64,000 nucleotides of DNA, from assembly GCA_013397695.1 (NCBI GenBank), contig VYZI01000570.1, positions 223,859 through 287,858 on the forward strand, given 5' to 3'. Source of the stretch: Centropus unirufus (Eukaryota > Chordata > Aves > Cuculiformes > Centropidae). The position numbers and the translations under genes were made by a program. Every line of letters begins with the position of its first letter. Position 1 is the first letter of the stretch. Below, in pieces: positions 23,131 through 37,080 of the stretch. A model generated the notes under the pieces. The model worked only from the letters and a program-made list of their open reading frames with translations, was not told the origin of the DNA and searched no databases.

Positions 23131-26100
23131 TAAAAAGTGAGACGCGGGGAGGGCAGCTGGGCTGGCTGCCCTGCCAGGAGGACTCTACGCTTTCTTTTCA
23201 AAGTCTTCCTTGAGATCAGCAGCTCAAATGCTCTTTAATGAGAAACAAGCCCCCCTTTCCACCCTGTCCCCCTCGGTTTATTTTCCATTTCTCCCTCTGC
23301 CAAGCCCCCACCTGCTCCCTTCAAACTTCTCCAGGAGGCGTTTGGCTGGTGCAGGGGAGCTGGGACTGTGACGGCCGGGCAGTCCCGCTCAGCCTGCCTC
23401 TCACTCTGGATGTCTCCAGGGCTCTTACCAGCAGGAGAGACCCTGCCTTTCAGGCAAGTGAGCTCCTTGGGCACTGTGTGCTTCATGGAGCTGCGTTAGG
23501 ATGCTTGCCTCCGACAGGCATGGTGGGATTACTGCTTGTCTGCAATGTGCCACATCTAACTTGTGCCCTGAGTCAGGGACCTGTGCCTGACCTTGGGAAG
23601 AGCTGCAAGGTCAATGCAGAGGTGGCACTGCCAGTGGAGAGAGACCTTGAGTTTCCTGCCCAGAGCTGGCAGTGTTCAGCTTCAACACTGAAAAGGTGTC
23701 TGGAATATCTGGAAATACACGACAGGTAAAAAGACTTTTTCCTTTTTTTCCCTCTTCTCAGCGTGTCGGAGATCTCGGGAGCATCAGAAGAATGCAGGTA
23801 GGCTATTTCACGTGGGGACAACACTGCTTTGAGCTGCCTACACAGGGAGAGGGTAAATAATAACAGGCACCGGCGCATGGAAAGCTGCGATGTGGCTCTG
23901 GTGTATGGGTCACATCCTGCCCACTCCAGGCAGGGTCCAGCAAAGAGCAGCAGGGTGGGTGCGCTCAAGGGTTGGGGAAGCTTAGCATTAGCTTTTCTCC
24001 GCTCTGGGTGGTTCCTGAAAGGGCTGCAGGCAAGAAAGTGTGATTTGCTTTTCTTGAAAAGCTGCATTTCAATTGTAAAAAATGTATGTGTTTATGTCTC
24101 TGGTTTCCAAACAAGATTTTTTATGTTAGCTACCATCTAAACTGATGAATGTCTCGCTTGCAATCAGTTTCAAAATAATGTCTTTGTATGGTTAATGTAG
24201 TAGATGCAGGTCTTGACTCTTGACAGTGTGTTGTTGTCCTGAAAGACTCCAGTGCAGAGCAGTGAGTTCATAAATTGTGCTTTTACCTGTGATTGAGTAT
24301 TCTTGGCACAGGAACAGAGGAGGACCTTCTGCATTAGATGTAAGGAGGGCATAACTGGCACGTCTTCGGTCTTGGAGAGCAAGTCAGAGGCAGCAGCATG
24401 TCCAGACTCTGAAACATCTTTTGCACACTTTGGTGCCTCCCTCCTGCACCGAGGGGTGACTCTCCCCTGTTTTGGTCCTCACCGCCACAGTTAGAGAAGT
24501 AGCTGAGTCTGACCTGGAGCCTGTGCAGGACATGAGCCACTGGGAATAACTGGTGTGTCCACCAAGGGCAGCAGGAGACGGTGTTTTGTGGAGAGTTGTG
24601 GAGCTGCGGCAGGAGGGAGGGCAGAGGGCTGTGGGATAGAGTGGCGTGGTAACCCCAGAGAACATCCCGCACCTCAGGGACCAGTGGCCCTGCAGTGTCA
24701 GGAGTTGGAGCAGGTTTTAATCTGGAGGCAAACCACCCCATTTTACTGGGAATGCGAGGAGAGCAGTTTTCTTCCATTGTGATGGGCTGGCCAGCACCAA
24801 GGCCTGGGCTCATGGGTTGGGACGTGGACCTGTGGCTGTGGAGCAATTTGCAGGCATCAGAGGAAATTCAGTCTGTGTCTGGGGAGAAGCCACAGCTATC
24901 TGGAGCTCACCCCTCCGTGCTCTGGTCTGCACGGGGTGCTGGTCCTGGTGCCTCCTTCCTGCCACTGCTTTGAACCCATATGGCACAAGGAGAATATCAG
25001 CAAAGGTGGGGACAGGAGCAGCAGCAGGACTCTTTTCAGGATGCAGCGCACAGTGCAGGTTTCCCTGCTACCTCCCCTTCTCTCCCGAAGGCACAGGACT
25101 CCCTGAGAGCCCTGCCGTGACATCCCCCTCTGCCCCCAAGTCCCTGGGGAGAACTGTCTGCTGGAAGACTCCCCCCCAACACACACACAGTGAGCAGGAG
25201 TTTCTACATATGTGCCACTTTTTAGTGTTCTTGCAAAACTCATGAACTATTTTTGGTAGTTTTGATCCTGCACTGAGGACTGGTGAATGTCCTGAGCTTT
25301 GTATTTAAGGATGAAACCACTTTGGGGTGGGAGAATGAAAGCTCATCCAGCACATGCACTGAATCTTTCCTATCTGCCACACGAGATTTTCTGGTCTTTG
25401 TAGGTCAAGTAACAAGGGACAGCAGTGTGTGGAATTCCCTCACACAGTATTACTCGTTTATTATCTGTGTTTCTATTGACATGGTGTTTTTTCCCAACTG
25501 AACAGAATGCACCTGAGAGATCCTTATTCCTTTCTTCTAGTGTCCTCCTGTGCTTGGCCTCTCTGGTTTTCCACCTGCTGTGCTGGAAGAATTCCCTGCA
25601 GCTCTGTCCTTGAGACTTCCTGTAGCCTCTGTCTGCAGTTCTTTCTTTCTGTATCTCGATGGAGGTAAGCCATCTGAAACATTAATCCAGCAGCTTTGTG
25701 AGCTGAGTCCTCTGCACGTGGGGCCCTCCTCGACAGAGCAGCCACGTATCTACTAACACACATCCAATGCAGTGTCCTTGTTTTAAAGGACCATGTCACC
25801 ACTGCCACCTTCCATTCCTCAATACCAACGCTGGTTTAAGCAATGGGATACAGTAATAGGTAACCACTAGGACCTCCAGTTCCATCCTCCCCTCTTCTGG
25901 GTAAAGCATGCATCGTTAGGCAATGCTAGCCTGGGTCAGATGAACTCTCCCAATTTTCCACTCCTACCAGTACTGAGCACCTGACAGTGTGAGCTGCTGA
26001 TGCCAGTGCAGTACCTGTGTTCTGAGCTGTCAGCTTTGCCCTACACCTTCTCCGTTTTGCACAAGAAAGACAAGGTGCAGGCAGAGGTCTAAGAGCTGCA

Positions 26101-29100
26101 TTCTGAACAGGTTCGTGAAGGCACCAGTCTGCCAGGAACAGGCATCAGCTGTCAGCATCACTGCCTTGGCACACCTGATGAATGTGCCTGACATAAAGAA
26201 CAGCTTGTCTGCATGGGGCTTATTGCCTGATGGTTGTAGATAACAACAGTTGTAAGCAAAGTGTGTAAAATCTTTAAATCTTTAACAAATCTCTCATTAA
26301 TCCCAGCTAAGTAGATTAAAGCTGACTGTGGGCTTTAAAAGGAAGCAAGCTGATCACTTGTAGGACAGGGAAAATATATACAATGAAAAACAGTCAGACA
26401 GACAGGCTGTAATGTGCAGTTCCTTTGTTCCTGGTCTAGATAAAACTAGGATGGCAGGCAAACCGCTGGACCGGGGTTCAGTAGAACTAAGGATTCCACT
26501 GTACAGCATGATTCTGTATAGCGTGATCCAAAAGTATCAAAGATGCTACAGGCAGATCCTGTCTAAGCACTGCAAACTCAGGAAACAAAGTAGTTCTGCA
26601 AGAATGGCATCTTCAGAAAAACAAGACAGGATGCTGAAGTCCCAGATGAAAATCAGGGTCTTTCTCAAGGTTCAGCCTGATGTTAATGTCCTGAGCATCA
26701 GAAAGGCCTGTTCGTGGCCTCTCGTACTTTGCGGTGGTCGCTGGAATGGATCTGCATTTGTAGACATAGCTCTGATTGGTAATGAAATGGTTAAATACCC
26801 TAATGGAATGAAATTCAGCCAGATACTTACACTTTGCTTCAGTAACTGAAGGAGTGGATTTTATAGGATTAGACTCTTAGCTGGAGTGATTTGTGGCTTC
26901 TCTTCCTTGGATCCATGTGTTCCTTTTCTAACTGTATATTGCAAGGTGTAAGGTGCATAAACACTGCCAGCTCTAGATGTCACAGGTACAGGTGAAAGTG
27001 CTTCGGCAAAGGCCAGACATATCTTTATAACCCATCCCTGTTGTAATTTGGTGGCTTATTCTCAGCTGTTGCTCTCTCCTTTGCTTTTCCATCCTTCCAT
27101 CTTGCCTGCCTGTCCTGTCCTATTGGCCATTTCAGTGGTGCCCACTTTCTTTGTCAGTCACAGATTCTGTTTTCTCAATCTTTCTGACTCTTGTCACGGC
27201 GCTGCCCCCAGGCCAGGGAGGACTAGGACTCAAGCTTCTATGTACGTGTTTCAAAGGTGGCACCATGATGACTGGGGCTAAAAATTGCAGCAGTACCTCC
27301 CGCTTCTGCGGCTGTATGCCTGAATGGAAATATTGGTGTTAGTTCCTGAAGGTTCAGGGTGACACTTGGGTTAATGGCAGTTTTTCTGAGTTCGGTGGTC
27401 AGCAAGAAAAATGAGAGATGCAGGATGAATCTTCTGAAGAGACAGCCAAAGGCTGCTTGACCAGAAAAGCCTGAGTGAGCCTGGGTCTGCGAGAAGGGAG
27501 GTCTTGGGGGTTTCCCCACACTGGTAGGTGATGTTTTGCTCTTTGGAGAGCAGCTGAAATTTGAGGGTGCCTTGTGAGCGGGGCAGGAGATCTTGTCCCT
27601 CTCCTCTACCCCATCATATGGGATGGGCAGAACAACACATTTGATACATGTGACTCGGCCTGGGATTTCACTGGGCAGTTAGATCTTTAGTGGTAGAAGG
27701 AAGAAGCTGGCTGAAGACGTTGAAACTGCCATAGCAATTGGTCTTCTAAAACAATGACACTTCTGGTTTAACACATTTACGCTTTGTCTAATCATGTGAG
27801 GAAATTGCTGAAAAACAAGGACAGCGGGATACCCTGCTTCTCTCCCAACTGTACCAAAATGATGGGAACTTCCTGCTGTCCCTCTCAGGTGATCACAGGA
27901 TACTGTACTTAAACTCCGAGATCTGCTCACCTTGCTCCCCAGACAGCCAGCTTCCTCACCCCGCAAACTGCCCAAGGGCACAATAAGTAGGTTAATGCTT
28001 GCTTTAGGGTTAGCCTGAGGGTGAGAGCTCCCCATAGGAATAGCAGAGTTGTGTTTGCTCTCTGTGTGTATGAGTTCATGCACGGGGAAGCCTTCAAGGT
28101 GAACGAATACCTACTGCTCCCATTTCATTCTTGTGTGCCTCTTCCTCCTCATTTCTGTCCAGTTTCTCTTCTTCGTAGCTTCTCCCTTTTTCTGCAGCAT
28201 CACTGGAAACTTGCTCCTGTTCTGGTCCCTGCTTTCCTGGCTGCCAGTAGCATGTTCTGCAGGTCTTCTCCCCTCTCCTCCTTCCTTGAAATCTGTGGAG
28301 ATTTTTTTTTCTCCCATGTAGAGTGCACAGAGGTTATTAAAGAGCTTACCTGTGGCTGTCAACTCTGCCCAACAAGGAAGATGCTAAGTGGGACTGACTG
28401 AAAAATGCAAGAGCTAACGCTGGGCATCTTTTACAGCAGCACCCATCACTCTGCCAGGAGCGCTGCTGCCACTGAGACAGGGGAGCAGAAAGCTGGGCAC
28501 CTACAGGCTGCTATCAGCACCCACACCTGCAAGCAGGATTTTCAAACTGGGCAGGGAACACAGGCAAGGATGGGAATGCAGCAGAGCTCATTTGGGTTAC
28601 TTTGGGCTTGCTGCATGCGTCAGGATGCCCTGTTTTCTCTTACTGCCAGATTAACTACAAAAAAAAAAAAAAAGGAAAACAAACTAAAATATGTCAGTGA
28701 TTTTGAATTGCAAATCTGGGTGCTCAAGAGCCATGAAATGAGAAATTTAAGGCGCTTACTGCAACATGAATCCATCCATGTTGGACATGAACAGCATTTC
28801 CTATTTCTGCTCAGAGGCCTAAATACATATCTCAGTTAAAACAGACATCCAAGCAGCTCTGGCCAGCAAAAGCAGGGCCAGGGAGGAAAACAGGGAGGGG
28901 TTTGGTATGTTCATTACTACAGACTTTGGCATTTCCAAAGTAAGGTTAAAAGTGTGTCTAAATCTATGTATTCAAGCTCAATTTACTATTTAAATTTTAA
29001 TGTTTGAATTTCCTGTGCTTCATTTCCATGTAAATATTAACTTGTATTGTCACATAAAGATAGAATTGATATTGTCTATTACAAGATTCTTTTGTTGGTT

Positions 29101-32100
29101 GCTTGCCACATCTTTACATACTTCAAACCTAAGGATTCTTATATTCATTTCTTGTTTTCTCATGATTTTTCTTTCAAATTTTTAGGAAAGAATTGTTTTG
29201 CCAAAAATGACTTTAACAGAATAAATACATGACTCATTCAAGATTGGTGGGGTGACCTTGCAGATGTTACCTTGACAAGTATGAAAGCCTCCGTGCTTCA
29301 ATGTAAAGATTTCAGTTCTCTTGCTAGAAATATTTTAGCAATGTGCTGCGCCTTACCAGCAGAATTAGCCTTAACTTTGACATTTCTCACCCTTCACCCC
29401 TGCTGGGAGTGCCTGGAATTCTCTTCCACCCCTGGTCCCCATGTCCTCTGTCCCTCTTTGAGCACACTGGTCGCACACCCTGGCTGCATTCCCAAATGGT
29501 GAAACTGGGTAGGATGGTGCAACTCCAGTTTAGCCTCTCTGTGGACATACCCCGCACCACTGGTCTTTGATGATGTGCTGTGTGCGTGGTTACTGCTCTG
29601 TGGGTGGATCAGTGTGTGGCAGAGATGGTTGCTGTTTGTGGGGTTTCTCACCCAGCTGTTGTAGAAACCTTAAAATGTGGAACCAATGACAGGTGGTGGC
29701 TTGGGAATTGTCTCAGTGGGGAATTGTTTTTGGTGATAGGTATGGCTGTGGGTTTGTTATGTAACTGTAGACAGTGGGACAAACAGAACCCTTGTAAACA
29801 GCTCTGATTGCGCTGTGCTTGTCTTCAAAGTTTTCAGCTTGGAATATGAAGGTTTTTTTTTTCAAGAATTGCTGAGAGCTCACGGTCTTGCTTGAAACTT
29901 ATGATGTGCTATAAAGTCATTAAGTGCTTCACAAATCAGAACTAGGCACCTGGAATCGAGCACCTGAAATCAGAGAACACATCTAGTGCTTGAATCTCTG
30001 CCTCTTTTCTGCATTTGTGAAATGTGGATAATAAAACTTTTTCCTCACAGGGGCGCTGAGATGAGGTAGTGCTCCTAGAGAATCTAAATAATGATGAATG
30101 TCATGGAGATTCCCAGAAGGAGATTAATTGCAATGTTCTGTGTGAGGTTTGGAGAGCATGCAGTAAATGCAGGTTGAAGCCACACACGAAATTATGAGAC
30201 AGAAAAGGAAATAGTGTTTACCTCTTCTGTGTGTATTACACACCTTGTGAATGAGCAAGGTGAGGATAGTATAGGATCGTGTATTGAAGGCCATTTCATA
30301 TGCTTATGCAGAAAGGGCCAAATTATGTTGGCAACCTTAATTCTGTTATTTCCAGTGTTCTCACAGGGTCTTGTAATTCTTGTATTTTCCTAAAATAGCT
30401 CTACTGTGGGCCCTATTTTTAATTTAAGAAATCACATCTGTTCTCACGCATGGTTCTGTACTTAGTCCAGCTAATGAAAACTGCAAGGGTTAGGCATTCC
30501 TTGAAAGCCTTCCTCAATAGTAAATGTTAACAGAGACACCAGAGCATTCTCCTGGCTATTAATCTGCAGATAATAGAAGGTCCATTTCTTAAGTACACAC
30601 AGAAAAGGAGAAGAAGAAATACTGGCTATGACACAAAATGAATTGTCTTCCTCCATGCCCTTGTAACCTAGGGCATGTAGTGCAGGCTGCCAGCCACTGC
30701 GTTACAGATTTAAAAGTGCTGGAATCTCTCAGTTCTTTAGCAGGTTGCCTGATGGATTGGTGAGTAATGTACTTGAAGAGTGCATTACTAAGCCCCAGAC
30801 TAATGGCTAGCTCTTGCCCATGGCTTTTGCTATAGATCATTCATCGTGCTATTCATAAGCTCTCTGCCAGTCTCTGTCTGGCACTTGTGCTGCTGCTGCT
30901 AACACCGTTTGCCTGATGAATTCTACAGGAACACCCCCAATGTCTTCAGAAGGCAAGGGGTAAACGAGATGATAAGAGCAAGACACAGCTCCCCAGTTCT
31001 CCTCGTGCTCTTTTGGAGGACACAGTAAGGGATAAGGTGATGGACATGATACTCACAGTGGCACAAGCACAGTGGCCTGTAAAAAACATCTGGAGTTTCT
31101 ACACACCACAGGGCACCTTCCTATCACTTTCTGAAGAATTTGTGCCTGGGAACTTTGCTTTCCTAGGCAGACACATGGTACAGCCCATGGCAGGATAGAA
31201 AGGGGAAGAATTGCTGGGTATGGTTCTTTGAAAAGGAACTAATTTGTTTCTCCAACGTGTGCTCTGGTGTGCTAGAAAGAGATGTCTAGATGTGAATATC
31301 AATATTTGTCTGTTGTGTGAGCCGAACAAGATAGAACCAAGCTTCACAGCAAAGACCATCTCCAGGGCTGATTTCTGGAATGGCTTTAATGGATAGGGCA
31401 AATGTGTGCAGAGGTGAATGTGTTGCCCTGCTTTCCGTCCCCACCTCGCTTCAAAGCTTTTCCTTTAGACTCAGTGATATTAATAGGACTCCAAGGTAAC
31501 TGTCCAGGAGCAGCGGTTCCCTGGTGTGGTTGAGATTAGCTGGACCTCTCTCTGCGTCTTTCACTTGGACAATTGCACAGCCATGAGAAAAGAGCAATCC
31601 AGTCAACTATCAATTTAAACTGGTAACCCATCTCATCTCCAAGTGTTTGAGCCATCCAAGACCCTTTCCGATTGTCAAGTCCAGCCTGATAGCTTTGCCA
31701 GTAAGAAAAGATTTAAGACTTGCTCTGCTAATCTGTGCTTTTAATCTTTGTATTTTTGCAAGAAGTTACTTAAAAATAAACGTATGCAATTCTTTTTTAA
31801 CATATTCCTGATGAGCTTATGGGAAGGATGAAACCTTCATCCTAAGGAGTTTCCTCTGTAGCTGTCACAGTAAGGGTTGCTGTTAAAACAGTGAAGATGA
31901 GGAAACTTCCTCAGTTCCAGTAGTCCTATGGAAGTAGATACAGCCCAAACTGAGTGACAAACAGTTTGAATTTTCTAATTTACTTCACGTGTTAGGAATG
32001 TTGTTCCTTTTGAGGGGATAGTAATAATGATATCAACATACTTGGGGTGCTAGATAGTATATTCTTTCAGAGAAAGAACTCTTTACTGGGCTATTTTTCT

Positions 32101-35100
32101 TTATGCACTTCAAATACAGCTTGGACACCTTTTCATTGCCCCAAGCAGGAAGCAAATTCTGGTTCTTACATTAATTCTGCAACCAAAAGTCTAAGGGTAT
32201 TTTGGATACGGAAACAGGTGGAGGATGCAGAGGGTTACAGACGAAGACAATGCAGCTAAAAACGACTATGCCACAGAACCCAAAATTCCCACTGAGTATT
32301 GCCAGTGGGTTTATTTGCATGCTCTTTTGGATAAAGCATCATCAATCTATTATTTCTTTTGACCAATCTTTCTCAGCCTGCCTATATAAAACCTTACAGT
32401 GGCCTGTATTTAACTGAGAATATCCTCTGCTTGTTTTCCGTCTCCTAGCTTGAGTTTTCTTTCTTTAACAAGCACAACAGCATGCTGCTCTATCTTCAAA
32501 GAGGAAATTAATTCCGTCCGCAAAAGGGTCAAGTGCTAGAAAGTGCATAGCAATGCAGTTTGCATGGCAGGATCCAGGAGATATGATGCTAATAAGATTC
32601 TAAGATGAGAACAGCAGACTGGCTCTGGGGATTCAGATGAAGGGTTCTGTAAATTTTAAAAGAAATGGTCTCCAAAAACTAATGATGTCTGCTTTCCAAT
32701 TCATTAATAATGTGGAGCAGGGAGATGGGAGTGAGAAGCAGGCCATGCTTTGAAATATCAAAATGTAACAAGGAAAAAACCAGTGAGAGCTCATCTCATC
32801 GGGGTCATAAAGCTGGGAGAAACAGGCAGGCTGCAGGGGAACATAGTGTCAGTGCCTAGAGGGAAGGAAATTGCACTGTATGTTCTGCCGTGTGTAATTT
32901 ATGCACAGACTCTTTGCCAATGTTGATGTAAAATTTCTATGCTGAAAAAAATGCTGCTCTACTGACAGAGCTTTTTCAATGTTCTTGTTTAAGGTGACTT
33001 AGTACACAGGATGTCTGATGGCTTTTAAAAACAGATCTGAATTGTCTTAGCATATTTACAAATGACTCTCGCTAAACTTTCCCTTCACCTTTTTGCATTG
33101 CATGCACGAAACTGAGTAACGAGAACCTGAACCTTGTTTGTAGTTAATAGTAGAAGAAAACCCCTCAGGCAAAGCCTAATGAACCAAGAGCAATTCTGAG
33201 CTTTCCTCTGTAATATCTGTGCCTTTCCAAGGGCTGCCTGGACACATCGTGTGACCTTGCTGCTTTACATCATGAAAATTTCCCATTACTGATATAACAT
33301 TCGCATGGAGCTGCTATTGTGCAGATATTATGCTTGTCTCTCCCTTATGTGTGCAGAGTTTGCAGCTAATAGAAAATGTCTGTGCTTGAACAGTTTCCAG
33401 AATGGGAAGGTGTGCAGCCGGAGGTTTTAGCTCTGACTTTTATTTTGACAAAGCTATTATGATTTGCAGAGTGAGGTTAAGGTTTTCCTCCTATCTTCTC
33501 CTTTTATTTGTCTGATATGTTCTCATCTCCCCTCAAAACCTCCCGGCAGTGATGACCGGTGAGGTTCTGGGGAGCAGCCTGTGCCACAGAGCCTCTCTGC
33601 CATCTGTAGCTCTTTGGAGCCAGCGCTCAGCCTGCGTGGCTGGGCAGTGCTCAGCTGCAGAGAACTCATCCCAGGGGCTCCACTGCCAGTCCTGAGGCTG
33701 TGGTGCAACAGTTGCTGGGAGCTTCTGCTGCCACTGCCTTCAAAGTTGGTGCCACCATACCCCAACTGTACCTGCACGCTCCATGAGCAGCAAGGGGCAC
33801 CTGTCACGGCCCTGGCCTTCTCCTATGGGATGCTCTGTTTGGCCCAGATGTTCAACAGAGCATTTTTTAGCTCCAGTAAGACCAGTATGTTTTCTTTGCT
33901 GTAACGTGCTGCCCTGAAGCTTTTTTCTTGTTCTCTGCTTTCGCAGTCTGCCGGTCCCATCTGTTTTCTTTAGCTTGAGTCACATTAACTCAGCAGCAAG
34001 TCACGCTCAAGACAAGTAATTTCTCTTAGGTACTGGAGGAGGGGTTTAGCAGAGTGTTCAGTGAGTGGTAGTGTGTGCTTGGGATCCCCTGTCTTCTCAG
34101 AAGGGCTGTTATGATGAGGGCTTCTGCTGAGTTGCAGAATCAGGAGTTTCTGGGATGTGGTGGGCAATATCTGGGCTCATCCAATCTGACAAGGAGGCCT
34201 GAGCTGAATTTTGTTTTCTTGCTAAGGCCACAGCCATGGAAGTGGATGAAGTGGGGCTCTGCATCATAACTGCAACATGCTCACAAAACAGGTTTCTGTT
34301 ATTCTTTTTATAAATGCTGCGTATTTCTTCATCAGGATATCATGGGCTCCTCAATATTGACAGGTACGCCTCGATTATCCCTAGAGCAAACCACAAATGT
34401 ATTGGTACCAACTTCAAAAGCCCCAACCTTCACCTGGGTTTCTTTCTGCCTGTTCTTGGTCTCCACCGAACATAATCAGCCTGACTTTACAGGCCTTTCC
34501 ATAAACAGCAGGGATGATAAAGCCATGTGTATCAAATCTTCCACTTTCCCCATATTTATGTCTCAAATGTTTCCTTGGAGAAGAGCTAGGGAATTTGTTT
34601 CCTCGGGAAATCTCAAGATAAATTGATAAGAATTTTCTTGAAGGTTTTCCAGGGAAATTCCTGCTTGTTATTCAGTTTCTCAGCACGAGGTTGCAGAATG
34701 ACTTGCCTCCAGCAACATAGTCGGTCAGTGGAGCAGAGAAGAGTTCACAGCTGCTTCAGTGGAGATACAGTTCTGTGCATCAGGACTGTCTTGTGGCATC
34801 AGCAAAGATATGAAAACCAGCTGGCATATGGAGGCCTTTTTGGTCGATGTTCTTCACCTCACAATCTAACAACTGAGCTGATTTCTGTATCAGTGATATT
34901 TCAGCAGAAATCGTTCTGGCTCGGAGCTCGGCAGTAACATTACAGAAGCCACCAGAGCCTTGGCATGAGCAAGTCTGGTTAAAGTGAAGGGGAAATGAGC
35001 CAGCATTTCAGTGTAAAATATAAGGTGAGGTTGTGTTTCTCATCCTGTAGCTGGTCTTTGGAGTCGGAAAGCTCCCATAGAAGAATCTCCAGCAATCCTG

Positions 35101-35919
35101 AATAGTGTCCTGAGCACTTTAAAATGACGTCTTTAATTAGAGGAGACATTTCTGAGTTTGTAGCTCTGTCACACTAGTGACATCATCTGCACAGCTGCTG
35201 TTGCACAAACCAGGCTTACTCTGGCTCCCACACTCACTGAGCTGTCAGAAGATACACTTTGCTCTGCACTTAGGCATTTGATTAGCTTGGACAAACAAGT
35301 CCTTGCTAAAGTCAAGGTTAGGGGAGTATCACCTGTTGCCTTCCTGTGAGAAGGGAGCCCTCTTTCACTGGGTCTTAGCTGTTTGGAGCATGAGACATGT
35401 AGGCAATTGCCTCCACTGTGCCTACATAGAAAGCAAGTTCTTCCTGCGTGGCTGCAGGGTGACATAAAAGCAGGGCTACAAGGAGCAGGTGAGGAGCTAC
35501 CTATCCATCCTCATACCCTGAAGCATGGTGTTCCTGACAGGTGTGCTGTATGATTTAGTCCTGAAGGCTTCTGAGGATGGAGACCTTACAGATCTGCAGC
35601 CTGAGACAATGAAAGCCAGTTCAAACCCTCCCTTCCTCTAAAAAGCTTGTCTTAATCCCTCACCAAACGTAGTCTAAAACCTTTACTGTTTGTGTTTTCC
35701 CTCACTGGCATGGGGAAAGGGTTACATTTTGCTGTTTGCTGGAGTCGTGTTTTTATTTGTTTGAAGAGACGATTCTTTCAGTTCTTCTTTCTTCAAGCTA
35801 AATCGTTTGAACTCCTTCGCTCCTCCTTTAGGGGTCACGTTTCCAGATCTCAGTTCATTCACACTGTTCACCTCTGGGATTTACTCAGCTACTCAACTAA
35901 TCCTTTGAAGTGCTGTTCC
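23131..35919. other. Long non-coding stretch, no gene recognised
   Basis: Nearly 13 kb with no exon I can support and no interspersed repeat I can name with confidence. A pure 15-A run lies at 28659-28673. Frames of 145 codons (26412-26849), 144 codons (28405-28839) and 170 codons (24334-24846, minus) have no recognisable features. Parts of 32.4-33.5 kb have a mild homeodomain-word content (CCAATTCATTAATAATGTGG near 32697) but are not distinct enough to annotate separately. Confidence 0.5.
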
Positions 35920-35929
35920 CCAAATTAGT

Positions 35930-37080
35930 CACCCCGCTTCAACTGGGGATCAAGCATGCAGATGACTTCACGCGTCTTGCAGGCTACGTCCCATTTGTGC
36001 ACCCAATAACACTTTCATTTTTCACAACAGTGCAGTATCACTGGCTTGCATTCACATGGGTTGCATTCACACCGCATTGGTTTTAGCCCCATCTCGATAA
36101 CCTCTTACCTAGCGACTGTTGACACTCTCTAGATACAGCGGCAATTCCTGCCTGTGTAGACCTTCACTCATCTCTGCTGAATTTCACTTTATTCTCCTAG
36201 CTCATTTCTCCAGTTTATGAAGTTTTAAATCCTGTCTTCCAATAATCTTGCAGTTCCACATAGAATTGTCATTTGCAAGTGTAACTAACATTCTCTATTC
36301 CATCACTTGCTCCATGAATATTGCCCAGCAGAAAAAAAGAGAAAGTCTTTCAAGAGCCTCCTTCCATTTTGACAATGAAACATTGATAACTACTTATGTG
36401 ATGGTGCTCTTCAACAACTTCTCTACCCTTTGTACCTTACCTAATAATAGTTTTATCTAGATGACATTTCTTTAGCTTACTTCCAAGTAGACTATGTGAG
36501 ACAGCATTAGAAACTTTTACAAGGCCAAAATATGTGACACCTCTTGTATTTCTTGCATCTACCTTTATCATTTTGTGGAAGGAACTGAGATTAGAGAGGA
36601 TTTGTTCTTGGCAACTTCGTGTTGGTTGTTAGTCATCTCCTTGTTATCGCTCAGGTGCTTTCAAATTGTTTAATTACCAGTTTTCCAGAAATTGGACCTA
36701 AGTTAACTCTCTAGAATTCTCTGACTTCTTTTTCCTCTAGCCCGTTTTTATAGGTAGACACTATGCTTGCCATTTGTCACTCTTTCAGCAGTTCATCGGG
36801 TCTTCAACTGCTTCAGCCAATTCTTTATACATCCTACGCTGTGATTCCTTAGACCTAGATGGTTGAAAATATCCAACATGACTGCATGTCATACCTGTTG
36901 GAGTCTGAAATCCTGCCTCTTTGTCCTTGGTATTAACTATGTTAGCCCTCTTTTTGCTGTTAACCTTTTAGACAAGACGGGAATAAGATACTGTGCAAGA
37001 CTGGTCTTAGCATCACATATCAATAGCTGTAGCATTCCCAGGAGGAGCCAAATCTTTTCTTTGTCATTCCAGTAAATGCA
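35930..37080 (-). mobile_element. Ancient CR1-like LINE fragment (minus strand)
   Basis: The + strand carries, in order, decayed words typical of the reverse complement of reptile/bird CR1-type elements: 'ctgctgaatttcactttattc', 'ctcatttctccagtttatgaag', 'aatcctgtcttccaa', 'ttgacaatgaaacattgataactac', 'ttatctagatgacatttctttagcttacttc', 'gatttgttcttggcaacttcgtgttgg' and 'ggtagacactatgcttgcc'. On the minus strand this is the reverse-transcriptase part of the element. It is riddled with stops and indels and is long dead. Family assignment rests on remembered family patterns, and the edges are approximate. Confidence 0.75.

Noticed and set aside
26412..26849. 145-codon frame with a basic, protein-like middle section
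   Set aside because: No recognisable domain, no splice context and no codon bias distinct from the surroundings that I can see.
28659..28673. A15 run that might mark a retroposed pseudogene
   Set aside because: Sequence upstream shows no recognisable mRNA or SINE body and no target-site duplication was seen.
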